DNA of 7,521 bases, taken from Candidatus Omnitrophota bacterium. Lineage in GTDB: Bacteria; Omnitrophota; Omnitrophia; Omnitrophales; Aquincolibacteriaceae. Below the pieces are notes generated by a model that was given only the letters and a program-made list of their open reading frames with translations, did no database searches and was not told the origin of the DNA. This document shows, one piece after another, positions 1-6,441 of this stretch. The position numbers and the translations under genes are program-made. Every line of letters starts with the position of its first letter. The first letter of the stretch is position 1. The DNA lies in contig JAMWDC010000094.1 in assembly GCA_023819025.1 (NCBI GenBank), positions 1 to 7,521 on the forward strand, written 5' to 3'.

Positions 1-502
1 TCTCCGAAATGCAATCCGGATTCGGCTCGATCGGCCAGCGTATCCCGATCCGCGGATCGTTCCATAAAATCGTCCGTTCCGCCTCGGGTCTGTAGAAGGC
101 GGTGCATTTGTAGGTAAACTCCGTGCCCTCGGATAAAACGCAAAATCCATGAGCCATTCCGACCGGAATATATAAGGCATGCCGATTCTCGCCGGTTAAG
201 GTATAACCAAACCATTGGCCAAAGGTGGGCGAACCGATACGAATATCGACGCTCACGTCAAAAACCACGCCTCTCACCACACGGACCAGTTTCGCCTGAG
301 CATAAGGGGAAAGTTGATAATGCAGCCCGCGCAAGGTCCCTTTGGCCGAACGGCTCATATTGTCCTGAACAAATTCATCCGGGATGCCGTTGGCCTGGAA
401 AACTTTCTTGTTGTACATCTCCATGAAAAAACCCCTGGAGTCATCCAATATCTTCGGCTCGATAATCCAAAGACCTTTAATCTTGGTTTCTCTAAACCTC
501 AT
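1..502 (-). CDS. rmlC: dTDP-4-dehydrorhamnose 3,5-epimerase, C-terminus cut by the window edge
   Basis: This cytoplasmic enzyme epimerises C3 and C5 of dTDP-4-keto-6-deoxyglucose, the third step of dTDP-L-rhamnose synthesis for surface polysaccharide. The 167 visible codons read as a cupin epimerase: DDSRGFF (residues 20-26), LRGLHYQ (57-63) carrying the catalytic His61, and FTYKCTAFY (129-137) whose Tyr131 matches the family's catalytic tyrosine. IPVGMAHGF (112-120) is also typical. The family is usually about 180-190 residues, so some 15-20 residues are missing beyond base 1, probably including the aspartate that pairs with the catalytic histidine. The ATG at 502-500 has AAGGA six bases upstream. 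The gene starts 65 bp after the MORN gene on the same strand, so co-transcription is possible. Other rml genes may lie outside the window. Confidence 0.94.
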   Translation of the reverse strand, partial: MRFRETKIKGLWIIEPKILDDSRGFFMEMYNKKVFQANGIPDEFVQDNMSRSAKGTLRGLHYQLSPYAQAKLVRVVRGVVFDVSVDIRIGSPTFGQWFGYTLTGENRHALYIPVGMAHGFCVLSEGTEFTYKCTAFYRPEAERTILWNDPRIGIRWPIEPNPDCISE

Positions 503-567
503 ACCGCATCCTTGTCACAGAAGAAATTCGTTGCTTGGGATTTTGGGTATCGATGTTCATTGATGTC

Positions 568-1116
568 TTATGTTGAATCCTTTTTCTCCCGGTAAATTCT
601 GACACCATTTGAGTATGCATCGATACAAAGAAGTTTTCCCTTCTCGTCGTATAGGTACGTTAGACCTTCCTGTCTGTCGTTCTTGTAATTCGCCACTTCA
701 GACAACCGGCCGTTCTCGTAAAATTTTTTTCCGATTCCCTCTTGCTTGTCGTTTTTGAAATTTAATTCGTACTTCAAAGCACCGCTTTCATAATAAATCT
801 CGCACGCGCCATCCAGTTTCCCGTCTTTGAAGCTCCATTGCTCTTTCAAGGATCCCTCTGGCGAATAGGCCCGCAGGATTCCATTTAATCGGCCGTTCCA
901 ATAATTGGCCTCTCTCTTCACCGCACCGTTTTCATAATACCAGCGGCTGATCCCGTTCAGACGGTCGTTTTGATAATGGAATTCTGACTTTAAGATACCA
1001 TTCCCGTAATATTCACGCGTCAAACCTTCGCGGAGGCCGTTTCGGTATTCGGATTCCCGCTCTACAGAACCGTTGGGATAGTAATCCGTTCTTTTTTCAA
1101 CCCCCTGACTCCTCAT
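568..1116 (-). CDS. MORN-type repeat protein (YwqK-like), seven 24-residue repeats
   Basis: The 182-residue protein is almost entirely a tandem repeat. A Y-Y-x-N-G-type core recurs at residues 12, 36, 60, 84, 108, 132 and 156, an exact 24-residue step with no insertions. Each core is followed by a hydrophobic residue, a charged stretch and then a Y/F-x-N/D-G/D-x-x-x-G segment. This is the bacterial MORN-variant pattern found in proteins often labelled YwqK-family antitoxins; that label is weakly supported, and no partner toxin is visible. I see no signal peptide, lipobox or membrane segment, so it is probably cytoplasmic. The ATG is the only plausible start because a TGA lies in frame eight codons upstream, but its ribosome site is weak (GAAGG about 14 bases away). 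It begins 33 bp after the response regulator and is likely in the same transcript. The molecular function is unknown. Confidence 0.85.
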   Translation of the reverse strand: MRSQGVEKRTDYYPNGSVERESEYRNGLREGLTREYYGNGILKSEFHYQNDRLNGISRWYYENGAVKREANYWNGRLNGILRAYSPEGSLKEQWSFKDGKLDGACEIYYESGALKYELNFKNDKQEGIGKKFYENGRLSEVANYKNDRQEGLTYLYDEKGKLLCIDAYSNGVRIYREKKDST

Positions 1117-1149
1117 GGGTTTGCGGCCGCCTTCAAATCAACGAGAATT

Positions 1150-1551
1150 TTAGTCTTTTTCCCCCAGCATCTTTTTGACCTTGGATATCAAAAGGTCAGG
1201 ATCGTAGGGCTTAATAATATAGTCGTTACATCCGTCTTGATAGGAATCATTGAGCCAAGATTCTCGGAGTCCCGAAAGCATAATAATGGGCACCCCTTTC
1301 CCGGTTGGCACTCCCCGAGCCTCTTCATTTTTGCGAATCGAATTAAGCACTTCGAGACCGCTCACGCGAGGCATCACAATATCGAGCAGGATTAGGTCAT
1401 AAGGATGCTTCGCCAATGAGCGCTGATACACTTCAAGGGCTTTGGCTCCATTTGTTACCGTGTCAACGAGATAGCCTTCTTCCTCCAAAACTTCCCTGAC
1501 CGGCTCCAGTATATTTTTCTCATCATCAACAACTAAAATCTTTTTTTTCAT
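1150..1551 (-). CDS. Stand-alone receiver-domain response regulator (CheY/Spo0F-like)
   Basis: This is a single 133-residue phospho-receiver domain with no output domain, expected to be phosphorylated by an unlinked histidine kinase and to act through protein contacts. The acidic pocket is D9-D10, the phospho-acceptor is D57 in LILLDIVMP, the switch serine is S93 in IIMLSG, and the conserved lysine is K114 in IIKPY. All key residues are present, so it should be functional. A longer insertion than usual (about residues 75-87) lies between helix 3 and strand 4. I place the start at the ATG at 1551 because AGGAG stands five bases upstream. A GTG two codons earlier is in frame but lies inside that ribosome site. 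The gene precedes the MORN protein by 33 bp on the same strand, which suggests joint expression. No histidine kinase is in the window. Confidence 0.93.
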   Translation of the reverse strand: MKKKILVVDDEKNILEPVREVLEEEGYLVDTVTNGAKALEVYQRSLAKHPYDLILLDIVMPRVSGLEVLNSIRKNEEARGVPTGKGVPIIMLSGLRESWLNDSYQDGCNDYIIKPYDPDLLISKVKKMLGEKD

Positions 1552-1652
1552 AACCACTCCTCACGCATCAAAATCCAGCCTGCCTATTCATCGCCGTAAA
1601 AGATTAAAATGTTTCTGTCCGGGCGAATCGAGATGCCCCTTGCTTTGCCGCT

Positions 1653-1685
1653 CAAAAAAAATTAAACACGAAATCCCGAAATTTC
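1653..1685 (-). terminator. Possible weak intrinsic terminator after tRNA-Pro
   Basis: Just downstream of the tRNA on the minus strand, a five-pair stem (GAAAT at 1685-1681 with ATTTC at 1674-1670, six-base loop) is followed about eight bases later by a run of eight T at 1660-1653. The stem is short and AT-rich and the T-run is not immediately adjacent, so this may be weak or accidental. If it does not terminate, the response regulator would be read from the tRNA promoter. Confidence 0.3.
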
Positions 1686-1695
1686 CAGAACGACA

Positions 1696-1769
1696 TCGGG
1701 GCGGCAGGATTTGAACCTGCGGTCTCGCGGTCCCGAACCGCGCGCTCTACCAGGCTGAGCCACGCCCCG
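1696..1769 (-). tRNA. tRNA-Pro (anticodon CGG)
   Basis: The minus strand folds into a complete 74-base cloverleaf. The acceptor arm is CGGGGCG paired with CGCCCCG, followed by discriminator A. The D stem is GCTC/GAGC, the anticodon stem is CGCGG/CCGCG around the loop TTCGGGA, and the T stem is GCAGG/CCTGC around TTCAAAT. The anticodon at 1735-1733 is CGG, which reads proline codon CCG. The 3' CCA is not encoded (the genome continues TGT), so it must be added by the CCA-adding enzyme. The loop and acceptor stem match the usual bacterial proline tRNA. It stands alone between gshA and the response regulator, with its own likely promoter upstream. Confidence 0.97.
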
Positions 1770-1808
1770 GTTGATTACAAAGTAACGGGCTGTCTTTTGC
1801 AACGGTAC

Positions 1809-1821
1809 GTGTCTGTGACAC
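1809..1821. repeat. Short perfect inverted repeat in the tRNA-Pro leader
   Basis: GTGTC and GACAC flank a three-base centre TGT. A third GTGTC/GACAC unit lies at 1832-1836. The element falls between the predicted transcription start near 1845 and the tRNA, so it could form a small hairpin in the leader RNA that RNase P removes, or be a protein-binding site. Its small size makes chance a real possibility. Confidence 0.35.
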
Positions 1822-1851
1822 TGAAAAGCTGGACACCCCGATGTTGAACGG

Positions 1852-1880
1852 ATTATATCGGATTAAGCCAAAAATTTCGA
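1852..1880 (-). promoter_or_regulatory. Predicted sigma70-type promoter for tRNA-Pro
   Basis: On the minus strand TCGAAA (1880-1875, four of six matches to the -35 consensus) and a perfect TATAAT (1857-1852) are separated by exactly 17 bases. Transcription would start near A1845, giving a leader of about 75 bases before the mature tRNA. A stable-RNA gene needs a good promoter, and this is the best-scoring one by eye in the spacer after gshA. It may also feed the response regulator if the downstream terminator is leaky. Confidence 0.55.
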
Positions 1881-1957
1881 TAGCCATTTGTCTGGGAGGC
1901 ATTCACGCTACCCAAAGGACATTTTACATTTCCAGGGTACTGATCCAAAACCCGACC

Positions 1958-3331
1958 CTACTTAATCCGCAAGTAGTCGATCAGACGAGCCGGATCGCCA
2001 ACAAATTGCTCATACCACATTGACACTAGAATCTCGGCTGGGGATTTCCCGGGTCCTGTAATTTGTTCGCGAATCCTTGCCAGGAAACAGCATTCATCAG
2101 AATCCCGGCCTTTCTTTTGTTTGCGCAAACTGTCACAAGCCAGCTCGACCAACTCACGGGCAATCGGGAGAATCGGTTTCGAGCCAAGGCGGGAGTCCAG
2201 CCCCTGATGCGGAACTTCTTGATGAAGCTTCAACCGATCCCTTTCGCTCGCATCGCTGACAAGTTTCCAAACCTCCTTGCGGGTCCAATCGTCATAAAGA
2301 ATCCCCTTCCAAAAGGCGGCCACGGCTGGGATCAAATCCGGCCTTTGACAATCAGCACCTCGTATCTCGATGTATTTTTTAATTCGGACTTCCGGGAAAA
2401 CTGTACTCAAATGCAATTCGAAATCACCCAAGGTTGGACGCATTCCTTCAAATCCATTCCGTAAAAAGTCTCGGAAGGTTTGATTTCGGGCAGGGATCCA
2501 ATGTCCGTCTCGAAACACAAAGATCATGGGTATGTCTAAAACATAGTCTAAATAATTTTCGAAGGTCTTCCCCTCTTTGATAAATTCAACAGGGAGTCCG
2601 GACCGATCGGGATCGGTATGATTCCAAATATCAAGGCGTTTGCAAAGGTATCCGTTCGGTTTGCCGTCAGAAAAACTCGAATGGGCAAACATCGCCGTCA
2701 CAATGGAGGTTATCGCTAATGCGACGCGAACACTCTCCATGGCATGTTCCTCGGTTAAATAATCAAAATTCACTTGAGTGGCAGCGGTCCTCTTCATCAT
2801 GTGATGAGAAAGGGAGCCGCGAAGACGAAAATGTTCTGCCATAATTTCATAGCGTTTTTTAGGAACCCATGGGATCTCTGAAAGCGCGCTAAAGGGATGG
2901 ATACCCACTGCGAGCCAGGCAATGTTAGGAAATTGATCGGCAATCGCATGGAGCTCGGCAAAAAACTCCTGAAGTTGTCCTTCGATTTCAAAAACATTCC
3001 AAACCGGCTGTGCACTGAGCTCGATTTGTGCCCCTGGTTCGAGTGCAATGAATGTCTCTTCCGGTTTCAGGGCAATGATATTGTCCCCCTCATAAATTGA
3101 CTGATACTCGAACTTCTTCGACAATGTATCCAACACCTCTTGAATGCCGCCGGTCCCGAAATAGGGAATCGCCTGCCCCGTTCGCTTATCCACCCCAAAA
3201 AACTCGGCCTCAAGACCGATTTTCATGGTTTGAGCAGATTTGGCATTTTGCTGAAAATAATCGATCAGATCCTCTTCGTTCATGAGGATCTTGGTATGAT
3301 TTTCACCGGTTAGGGTACTCAAAAAAGTCAT
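1958..3331 (-). CDS. gshA: Glutamate-cysteine ligase, plant/alphaproteobacterial type
   Basis: The enzyme joins L-glutamate and L-cysteine through the gamma-carboxyl with ATP, the first and usually limiting step of glutathione synthesis in the cytoplasm. The 457 residues are the usual length for this GCS2-type family. Landmarks in order are IGLEAEFFGV (38-47), LEPGAQIELSAQP (97-109), HPF (145-147), MMKRTAATQVNFD (178-190), GKPNGYL (223-229), and HLSTVFPEVRIKKY (307-320) followed by IEIRGADCQ (321-329). These match the plant-type enzyme rather than the E. coli GshA fold class. The ATG has AAAGG four bases upstream, slightly close. A second ATG at codon 17 is possible but lacks a clear ribosome site. 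It diverges from gshB across a 74-bp spacer, which makes pathway assignment firm. EgtA-type ligases are related, but no ergothioneine genes are seen here. Confidence 0.94.
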   Translation of the reverse strand: MTFLSTLTGENHTKILMNEEDLIDYFQQNAKSAQTMKIGLEAEFFGVDKRTGQAIPYFGTGGIQEVLDTLSKKFEYQSIYEGDNIIALKPEETFIALEPGAQIELSAQPVWNVFEIEGQLQEFFAELHAIADQFPNIAWLAVGIHPFSALSEIPWVPKKRYEIMAEHFRLRGSLSHHMMKRTAATQVNFDYLTEEHAMESVRVALAITSIVTAMFAHSSFSDGKPNGYLCKRLDIWNHTDPDRSGLPVEFIKEGKTFENYLDYVLDIPMIFVFRDGHWIPARNQTFRDFLRNGFEGMRPTLGDFELHLSTVFPEVRIKKYIEIRGADCQRPDLIPAVAAFWKGILYDDWTRKEVWKLVSDASERDRLKLHQEVPHQGLDSRLGSKPILPIARELVELACDSLRKQKKGRDSDECCFLARIREQITGPGKSPAEILVSMWYEQFVGDPARLIDYLRIK

Positions 3332-3354
3332 ACCGCCTTTCGTGAAAGTTGAAT

Positions 3355-3383
3355 AGAATACTTTTTTATTGTCTGTAACGCAA
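3355..3383 (-). promoter_or_regulatory. Candidate promoter for gshA in the divergent spacer
   Basis: On the minus strand TTGCGT (3383-3378) and TATTCT (3360-3355) stand 17 bases apart, placing a start about 17 bases before the gshA ATG. Matches to consensus are moderate (three and four of six). A palindrome-like CTTTCGTGAAAG at 3337-3348 lies between this promoter and the ATG and overlaps the gshA ribosome site. It could be an operator or be incidental. No convincing promoter for gshB was found in the same spacer. Confidence 0.3.
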
Positions 3384-3405
3384 TCAAAGAAGCGGTGCCG
3401 ATTCT

Positions 3406-4359
3406 ATGCGCTATCTCTCAATTATGGATCCCCTTCCCAAGAAAGAAGTTAGGTGGGATACCACTTATGCAATTCTCCGGGAACTCGCCGAGCGGGGTCA
3501 TGAAATCTGGGGGACGGATACGGATTGCGTTTGGCTGAGCCGATTGGAATTTTTCGCAGAGAGCTATGCAATTTATCCCGTGAGTGAAACCAAGTTCCAT
3601 CTTGGTAGTCCGCGCTGTAAACGATTGCGCGACTTTGATGCCATCCTTATCCGAAAGGAACCTCCTTTCGATATGAATTATCTCTATCTTACTTATCTCC
3701 TCGAGCAGATCACTGCACAGGTTTCAGTCACGAATCATCCAAGGGGGATTCGGAACGCGAATGAGAAACTTATCACACTGCAGTTTCCGAAATGGATCCC
3801 CGACACCCTTGTCACTTCTTCTGCTGAAAAAATTTGCGAGTTTCAAGATAAGATCCAGGACGCCCTTGTTGTCAAACCGCTCAATTTGAAGCAGGGACAG
3901 GGGGTCGTTCTCTTAAAAAAAAATGCACGGCCTAGACTCTCACTTTGCCGGAAATGGACCCAGCAAGGGAGAAGAACGGTCATGGCGCAACGGTTTCTCA
4001 AAACCAAAAAGGCTCAGGGCGACAAACGCATTCTTGTCCTTAACGGTGAAGTCTTAACCGCCTTTGAACGGCATTGTCCGGCTCGCGATTTTCGCGCGAA
4101 TCTGACACTCGGCGCCACCTTTCATCCCACTCACATCACGCCCAAAGAAAGGCAAATGATCGCAGAGATGAAAGATTATCTGGTCAAGCAGGGACTCCAT
4201 TTCGTGGGGCTGGACGTCATGATGGAAAAATTGATCGAAATAAACGTTACGTGCCCGGCTGGGATCTCGGTAGCCCAAGTTTTGTATTCGGACTCCGCTC
4301 CAGTCCGAAAATGGGCTGATTTTCTGGAAGGGCTTGGATCGAGGAAGTCACGGTCATAA
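3406..4359 (+). CDS. gshB: Glutathione synthase (ATP-grasp)
   Basis: The enzyme adds glycine to gamma-glutamylcysteine with ATP, completing glutathione. The 317 residues match the bacterial GshB length (E. coli has 316). Features in order are the N-terminal IMDPLP (6-11), RKEPPFDMNYLYLTYLLE (83-100), ANEKL (118-122), the nucleotide-binding KPLN segment (157-160), GDKRIL (205-210), DFRANLTLGA (228-237), VGLDV (267-271) and EINVTCPAGI (278-287), whose E278 and N280 match family metal ligands. The glycine-rich loop is odd: where GshB usually has KPLDGxGGxG this protein has KPLNLKQGQG. It is the only plus-strand gene here. Its ribosome site is weak (AGAAGCGG about nine bases away). The last 38 codons lie antisense to the end of ftsI. 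Because the conserved VTCPAGI falls inside that overlap, the gshB end is genuine. Confidence 0.92.
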   Translation: MRYLSIMDPLPKKEVRWDTTYAILRELAERGHEIWGTDTDCVWLSRLEFFAESYAIYPVSETKFHLGSPRCKRLRDFDAILIRKEPPFDMNYLYLTYLLEQITAQVSVTNHPRGIRNANEKLITLQFPKWIPDTLVTSSAEKICEFQDKIQDALVVKPLNLKQGQGVVLLKKNARPRLSLCRKWTQQGRRTVMAQRFLKTKKAQGDKRILVLNGEVLTAFERHCPARDFRANLTLGATFHPTHITPKERQMIAEMKDYLVKQGLHFVGLDVMMEKLIEINVTCPAGISVAQVLYSDSAPVRKWADFLEGLGSRKSRS

Positions 4360-6058
4360 GTCTTCTTGCATCGGGAGGGACATAGCCCATTTTGATCAAA
4401 GCCGGCTCCATAACCTCTTTAAAAACCGGCGCCGCAACCGTCCCTCCGTAATATCTAGGCTTGGGATCATCCAGAACAACCACCATAACCAGCATGGGAT
4501 CATCCACAGGCCCGAATCCGATGAACGACGACATAAAATTAGTATGAGAATACCCTCTTCCGTTTGGCAGGATTTTCTGTGCAGTTCCCGTCTTCCCTCC
4601 GACCGGGATCCCCTCAATCTTGGCTTTTTTCCCCGTCCCGTCCTCCACCACTCCCCTCAGGATTTCACGCATGGTCCTTGCCACTTCAGGACGGATGACG
4701 GTCCGTCGAACCAGCGGTCTTTTTTCCTCCAGCACAACCCCAGTTTGATCCTGAACTTTGTCAATGATATAGGGTCTGACGAGGAAACCGCCGTTGGCAA
4801 TGACCGCTATCGCCGTCGTCATTTGAATCGCGGTGACGAGTACCTCCTGGCCGATAGGAATATTATAGGGTGATGTTTTTGACCATTGCGATGGCGGTCG
4901 TACAAAACCCGAGGCTTCTCCGGGCAGATCGATCCCTGTCGGCTCGCCGAAGCCGAAGGCTTCCACATAAGATTGGAAAACCGCAGGTGAAAGTAAGGCA
5001 GCAATTTTAGTCACCCCGATATTGCTGGATTTCACAACCACATCCCTTAAAGACAGCATGCCATAAGGATGAACATCATGAAGGACCTTCGGGCCGTAAT
5101 GGTATTGCCCGTTCTCACAATCAATCATCTTTTCCGGAGTCGCCTTATTTTCATTCAGGGCGGCACTGACCGCCACAATTTTAAACACGGATCCGGGTTC
5201 ATACATATCCGTAATCGCCCGGTTGCGTCGATCGGAGATGGAAGAGGCATCGTGAAAATTGGGATTGAAGGTCGGCCGATTAGCCATGGCGAGGATCTTA
5301 CCGCTTTTAGCTTCCATCACAATGGCCCACGCACCGAGGGCATTCCATTCCGTATAAGCCCGTTCCAATGCCCTTTCGGTCAAGTATTGAATATATTGAT
5401 CGATGGTCAGTGTAACACAATTACCGTTTATGGCAGGAATCGACTTCAACTCAAAGGCTTTAATCTCCCGCCCTAAGGCATCGTGTTTGGTATACCTCCT
5501 CCCGGCCCTTCCCTGAAGTTGGTAATTGTACGATAGCTCGATACTTTCCAAACCAATATTATCAATATCCGTAAACCCCAGGACATGAGCCAGCAAATCA
5601 CCTTGGGGATAAAAACGTTTGTATTCCTGTTGAATCCCGAGACCCGGATGTGATAACTGAGCAATGCCTTCAGCTTCGTCAAGAGAAACTTTCCGTTTGA
5701 GCCAGACAAAGGCTTTATCACGGTTAAGACGCTCCATAAAATAATCTTGATCGATATCCAGAATTTGACTTAACCGGGCTGCCAATGCGGCCTTCTCACT
5801 TTTCCAGATCACGCGAGGGATCGCATAGATCGAGGGAACTTTTAAATTGGTCGCTAAATCTTTACCGGAACGATCCCGAATCTGTCCGCGAAGAGGCGGA
5901 ATTTCAACCGTAATCTTATGCTGTCTCTCGGCAAGCCGTTGCAGAACAGGACTTCGAATGATGGTTAACTGAATGAGCTGATAACTGAGGACAAGAAAGA
6001 CGGTCAGGATAAAAAAATTGATGAACCAATATCTGCGTTTTGAAAGCGAATCAGACAT
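4247..6058 (-). CDS. ftsI: Septal peptidoglycan transpeptidase FtsI (class B penicillin-binding protein)
   Basis: This inner-membrane protein crosslinks septal peptidoglycan with FtsW and the FtsQLB complex. It has a short cytoplasmic N-terminus, one membrane helix at about residues 11-30, a dimerisation/pedestal region containing RGQIRDRSG (57-65), and a transpeptidase domain from about 220 to 555. The three active-site motifs are intact: S290-x-x-K293 in YEPGSVFKIV, S344-S345-N346, and K489-T490-G491. There are no C-terminal PASTA domains, as in Gram-negative enzymes. It starts at ATG 6058 inside a TAATG junction with ftsL, so translation is coupled. The conserved part ends near VAAPVFKEVM (541-550) and GYVPPD (558-563). 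The last 37 or so of its 603 residues look unconserved and are read antisense through the end of gshB. No murE follows. Confidence 0.95.
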   Translation of the reverse strand: MSDSLSKRRYWFINFFILTVFLVLSYQLIQLTIIRSPVLQRLAERQHKITVEIPPLRGQIRDRSGKDLATNLKVPSIYAIPRVIWKSEKAALAARLSQILDIDQDYFMERLNRDKAFVWLKRKVSLDEAEGIAQLSHPGLGIQQEYKRFYPQGDLLAHVLGFTDIDNIGLESIELSYNYQLQGRAGRRYTKHDALGREIKAFELKSIPAINGNCVTLTIDQYIQYLTERALERAYTEWNALGAWAIVMEAKSGKILAMANRPTFNPNFHDASSISDRRNRAITDMYEPGSVFKIVAVSAALNENKATPEKMIDCENGQYHYGPKVLHDVHPYGMLSLRDVVVKSSNIGVTKIAALLSPAVFQSYVEAFGFGEPTGIDLPGEASGFVRPPSQWSKTSPYNIPIGQEVLVTAIQMTTAIAVIANGGFLVRPYIIDKVQDQTGVVLEEKRPLVRRTVIRPEVARTMREILRGVVEDGTGKKAKIEGIPVGGKTGTAQKILPNGRGYSHTNFMSSFIGFGPVDDPMLVMVVVLDDPKPRYYGGTVAAPVFKEVMEPALIKMGYVPPDARRLMTVTSSIQALPENQPIFGLERSPNTKLGLPRSQPGT

Positions 6059-6441
6059 TAACTCTCGGTCTTGGCCTGAGCAACTTTCACCCAGCGTCCC
6101 AGCAGATCGAACAATCCCTGATGGAATGGCTGTATGGAAACATTGTTCAGTGCTGCCGGCTCAATGCCAACGATTGTAGGTATCCGGACAATTCGCACTT
6201 CCCGAGGCAAGCAAAGATCCATCTGAAGATTCTTCATCCTTGCTTCAAGCAATCGAGGGGCTCTTAACTGGTCGACTTCATATTTTAAGAGCCGATATTC
6301 TTCACTCCTCCGGGCAACCTGGGCGGATTTAGCGGCAATCGCATAGGAGACACGGAAAAGAGACATGTGCGGATAAAGATATAAAAAAATCAGGCAGGAT
6401 ACCATGGCCAATACCGCCAAAACTTTCCCGCAATCCTTCAT
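6058..6441 (-). CDS. ftsL: Cell-division protein FtsL-like
   Basis: FtsL bridges FtsB and FtsQ and helps activate FtsWI at the septum. The 127-residue protein has the expected bitopic plan: a short positive N-terminus, one hydrophobic helix at about residues 6-23, then VSYAIAAKSAQ (31-41) and a charged heptad-like stretch to about residue 58 suited to a coiled coil, followed by a conserved-looking APRLLEARMKNLQ segment (61-73). FtsL sequences diverge strongly, so the call rests mainly on topology and on the position between rsmH and ftsI. GGAG stands eight bases before the ATG. The start overlaps the rsmH stop as ATGA, and its own stop overlaps the ftsI start by one base. The C-terminal 40 residues are unremarkable. 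Another small division protein of the FtsB type is less likely. Confidence 0.85.
   Translation of the reverse strand: MKDCGKVLAVLAMVSCLIFLYLYPHMSLFRVSYAIAAKSAQVARRSEEYRLLKYEVDQLRAPRLLEARMKNLQMDLCLPREVRIVRIPTIVGIEPAALNNVSIQPFHQGLFDLLGRWVKVAQAKTES

Noticed and set aside
215..595. Open frame of 126 codons on the plus strand
   Set aside because: It lies antisense to the clearly conserved rmlC and shows no family features.
568..1116. Toxin-antitoxin locus based on the YwqK-type MORN protein
   Set aside because: No toxin-like gene stands next to it; its neighbours are a response regulator and rmlC.
1774..1802. TTGCAA-17-TGTAAT promoter-like pair on the minus strand directly before tRNA-Pro
   Set aside because: The -10 element ends only four bases before the mature tRNA end, so transcription would start inside the tRNA. 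The promoter at 1852-1880 fits better.
1690..1830. tRNA-Pro as the attachment site of an integrated element
   Set aside because: There is no integrase, no second copy of the tRNA 3' end, and both flanks carry ordinary chromosomal genes.
1909..1939. TACCC/GGGTA inverted repeat after gshA as a terminator
   Set aside because: The stem is five pairs around a 21-base loop with only partial inner pairing, and no T-run follows it.
1841..2464. Small plus-strand open frames at the end of gshA
   Set aside because: They overlap the conserved gshA coding region antisense and resemble no known protein.
4334..5476. Long plus-strand open frames across ftsI (about 179 and 135 codons)
   Set aside because: They are antisense to the conserved transpeptidase domain and have no recognisable domains or convincing ribosome sites.
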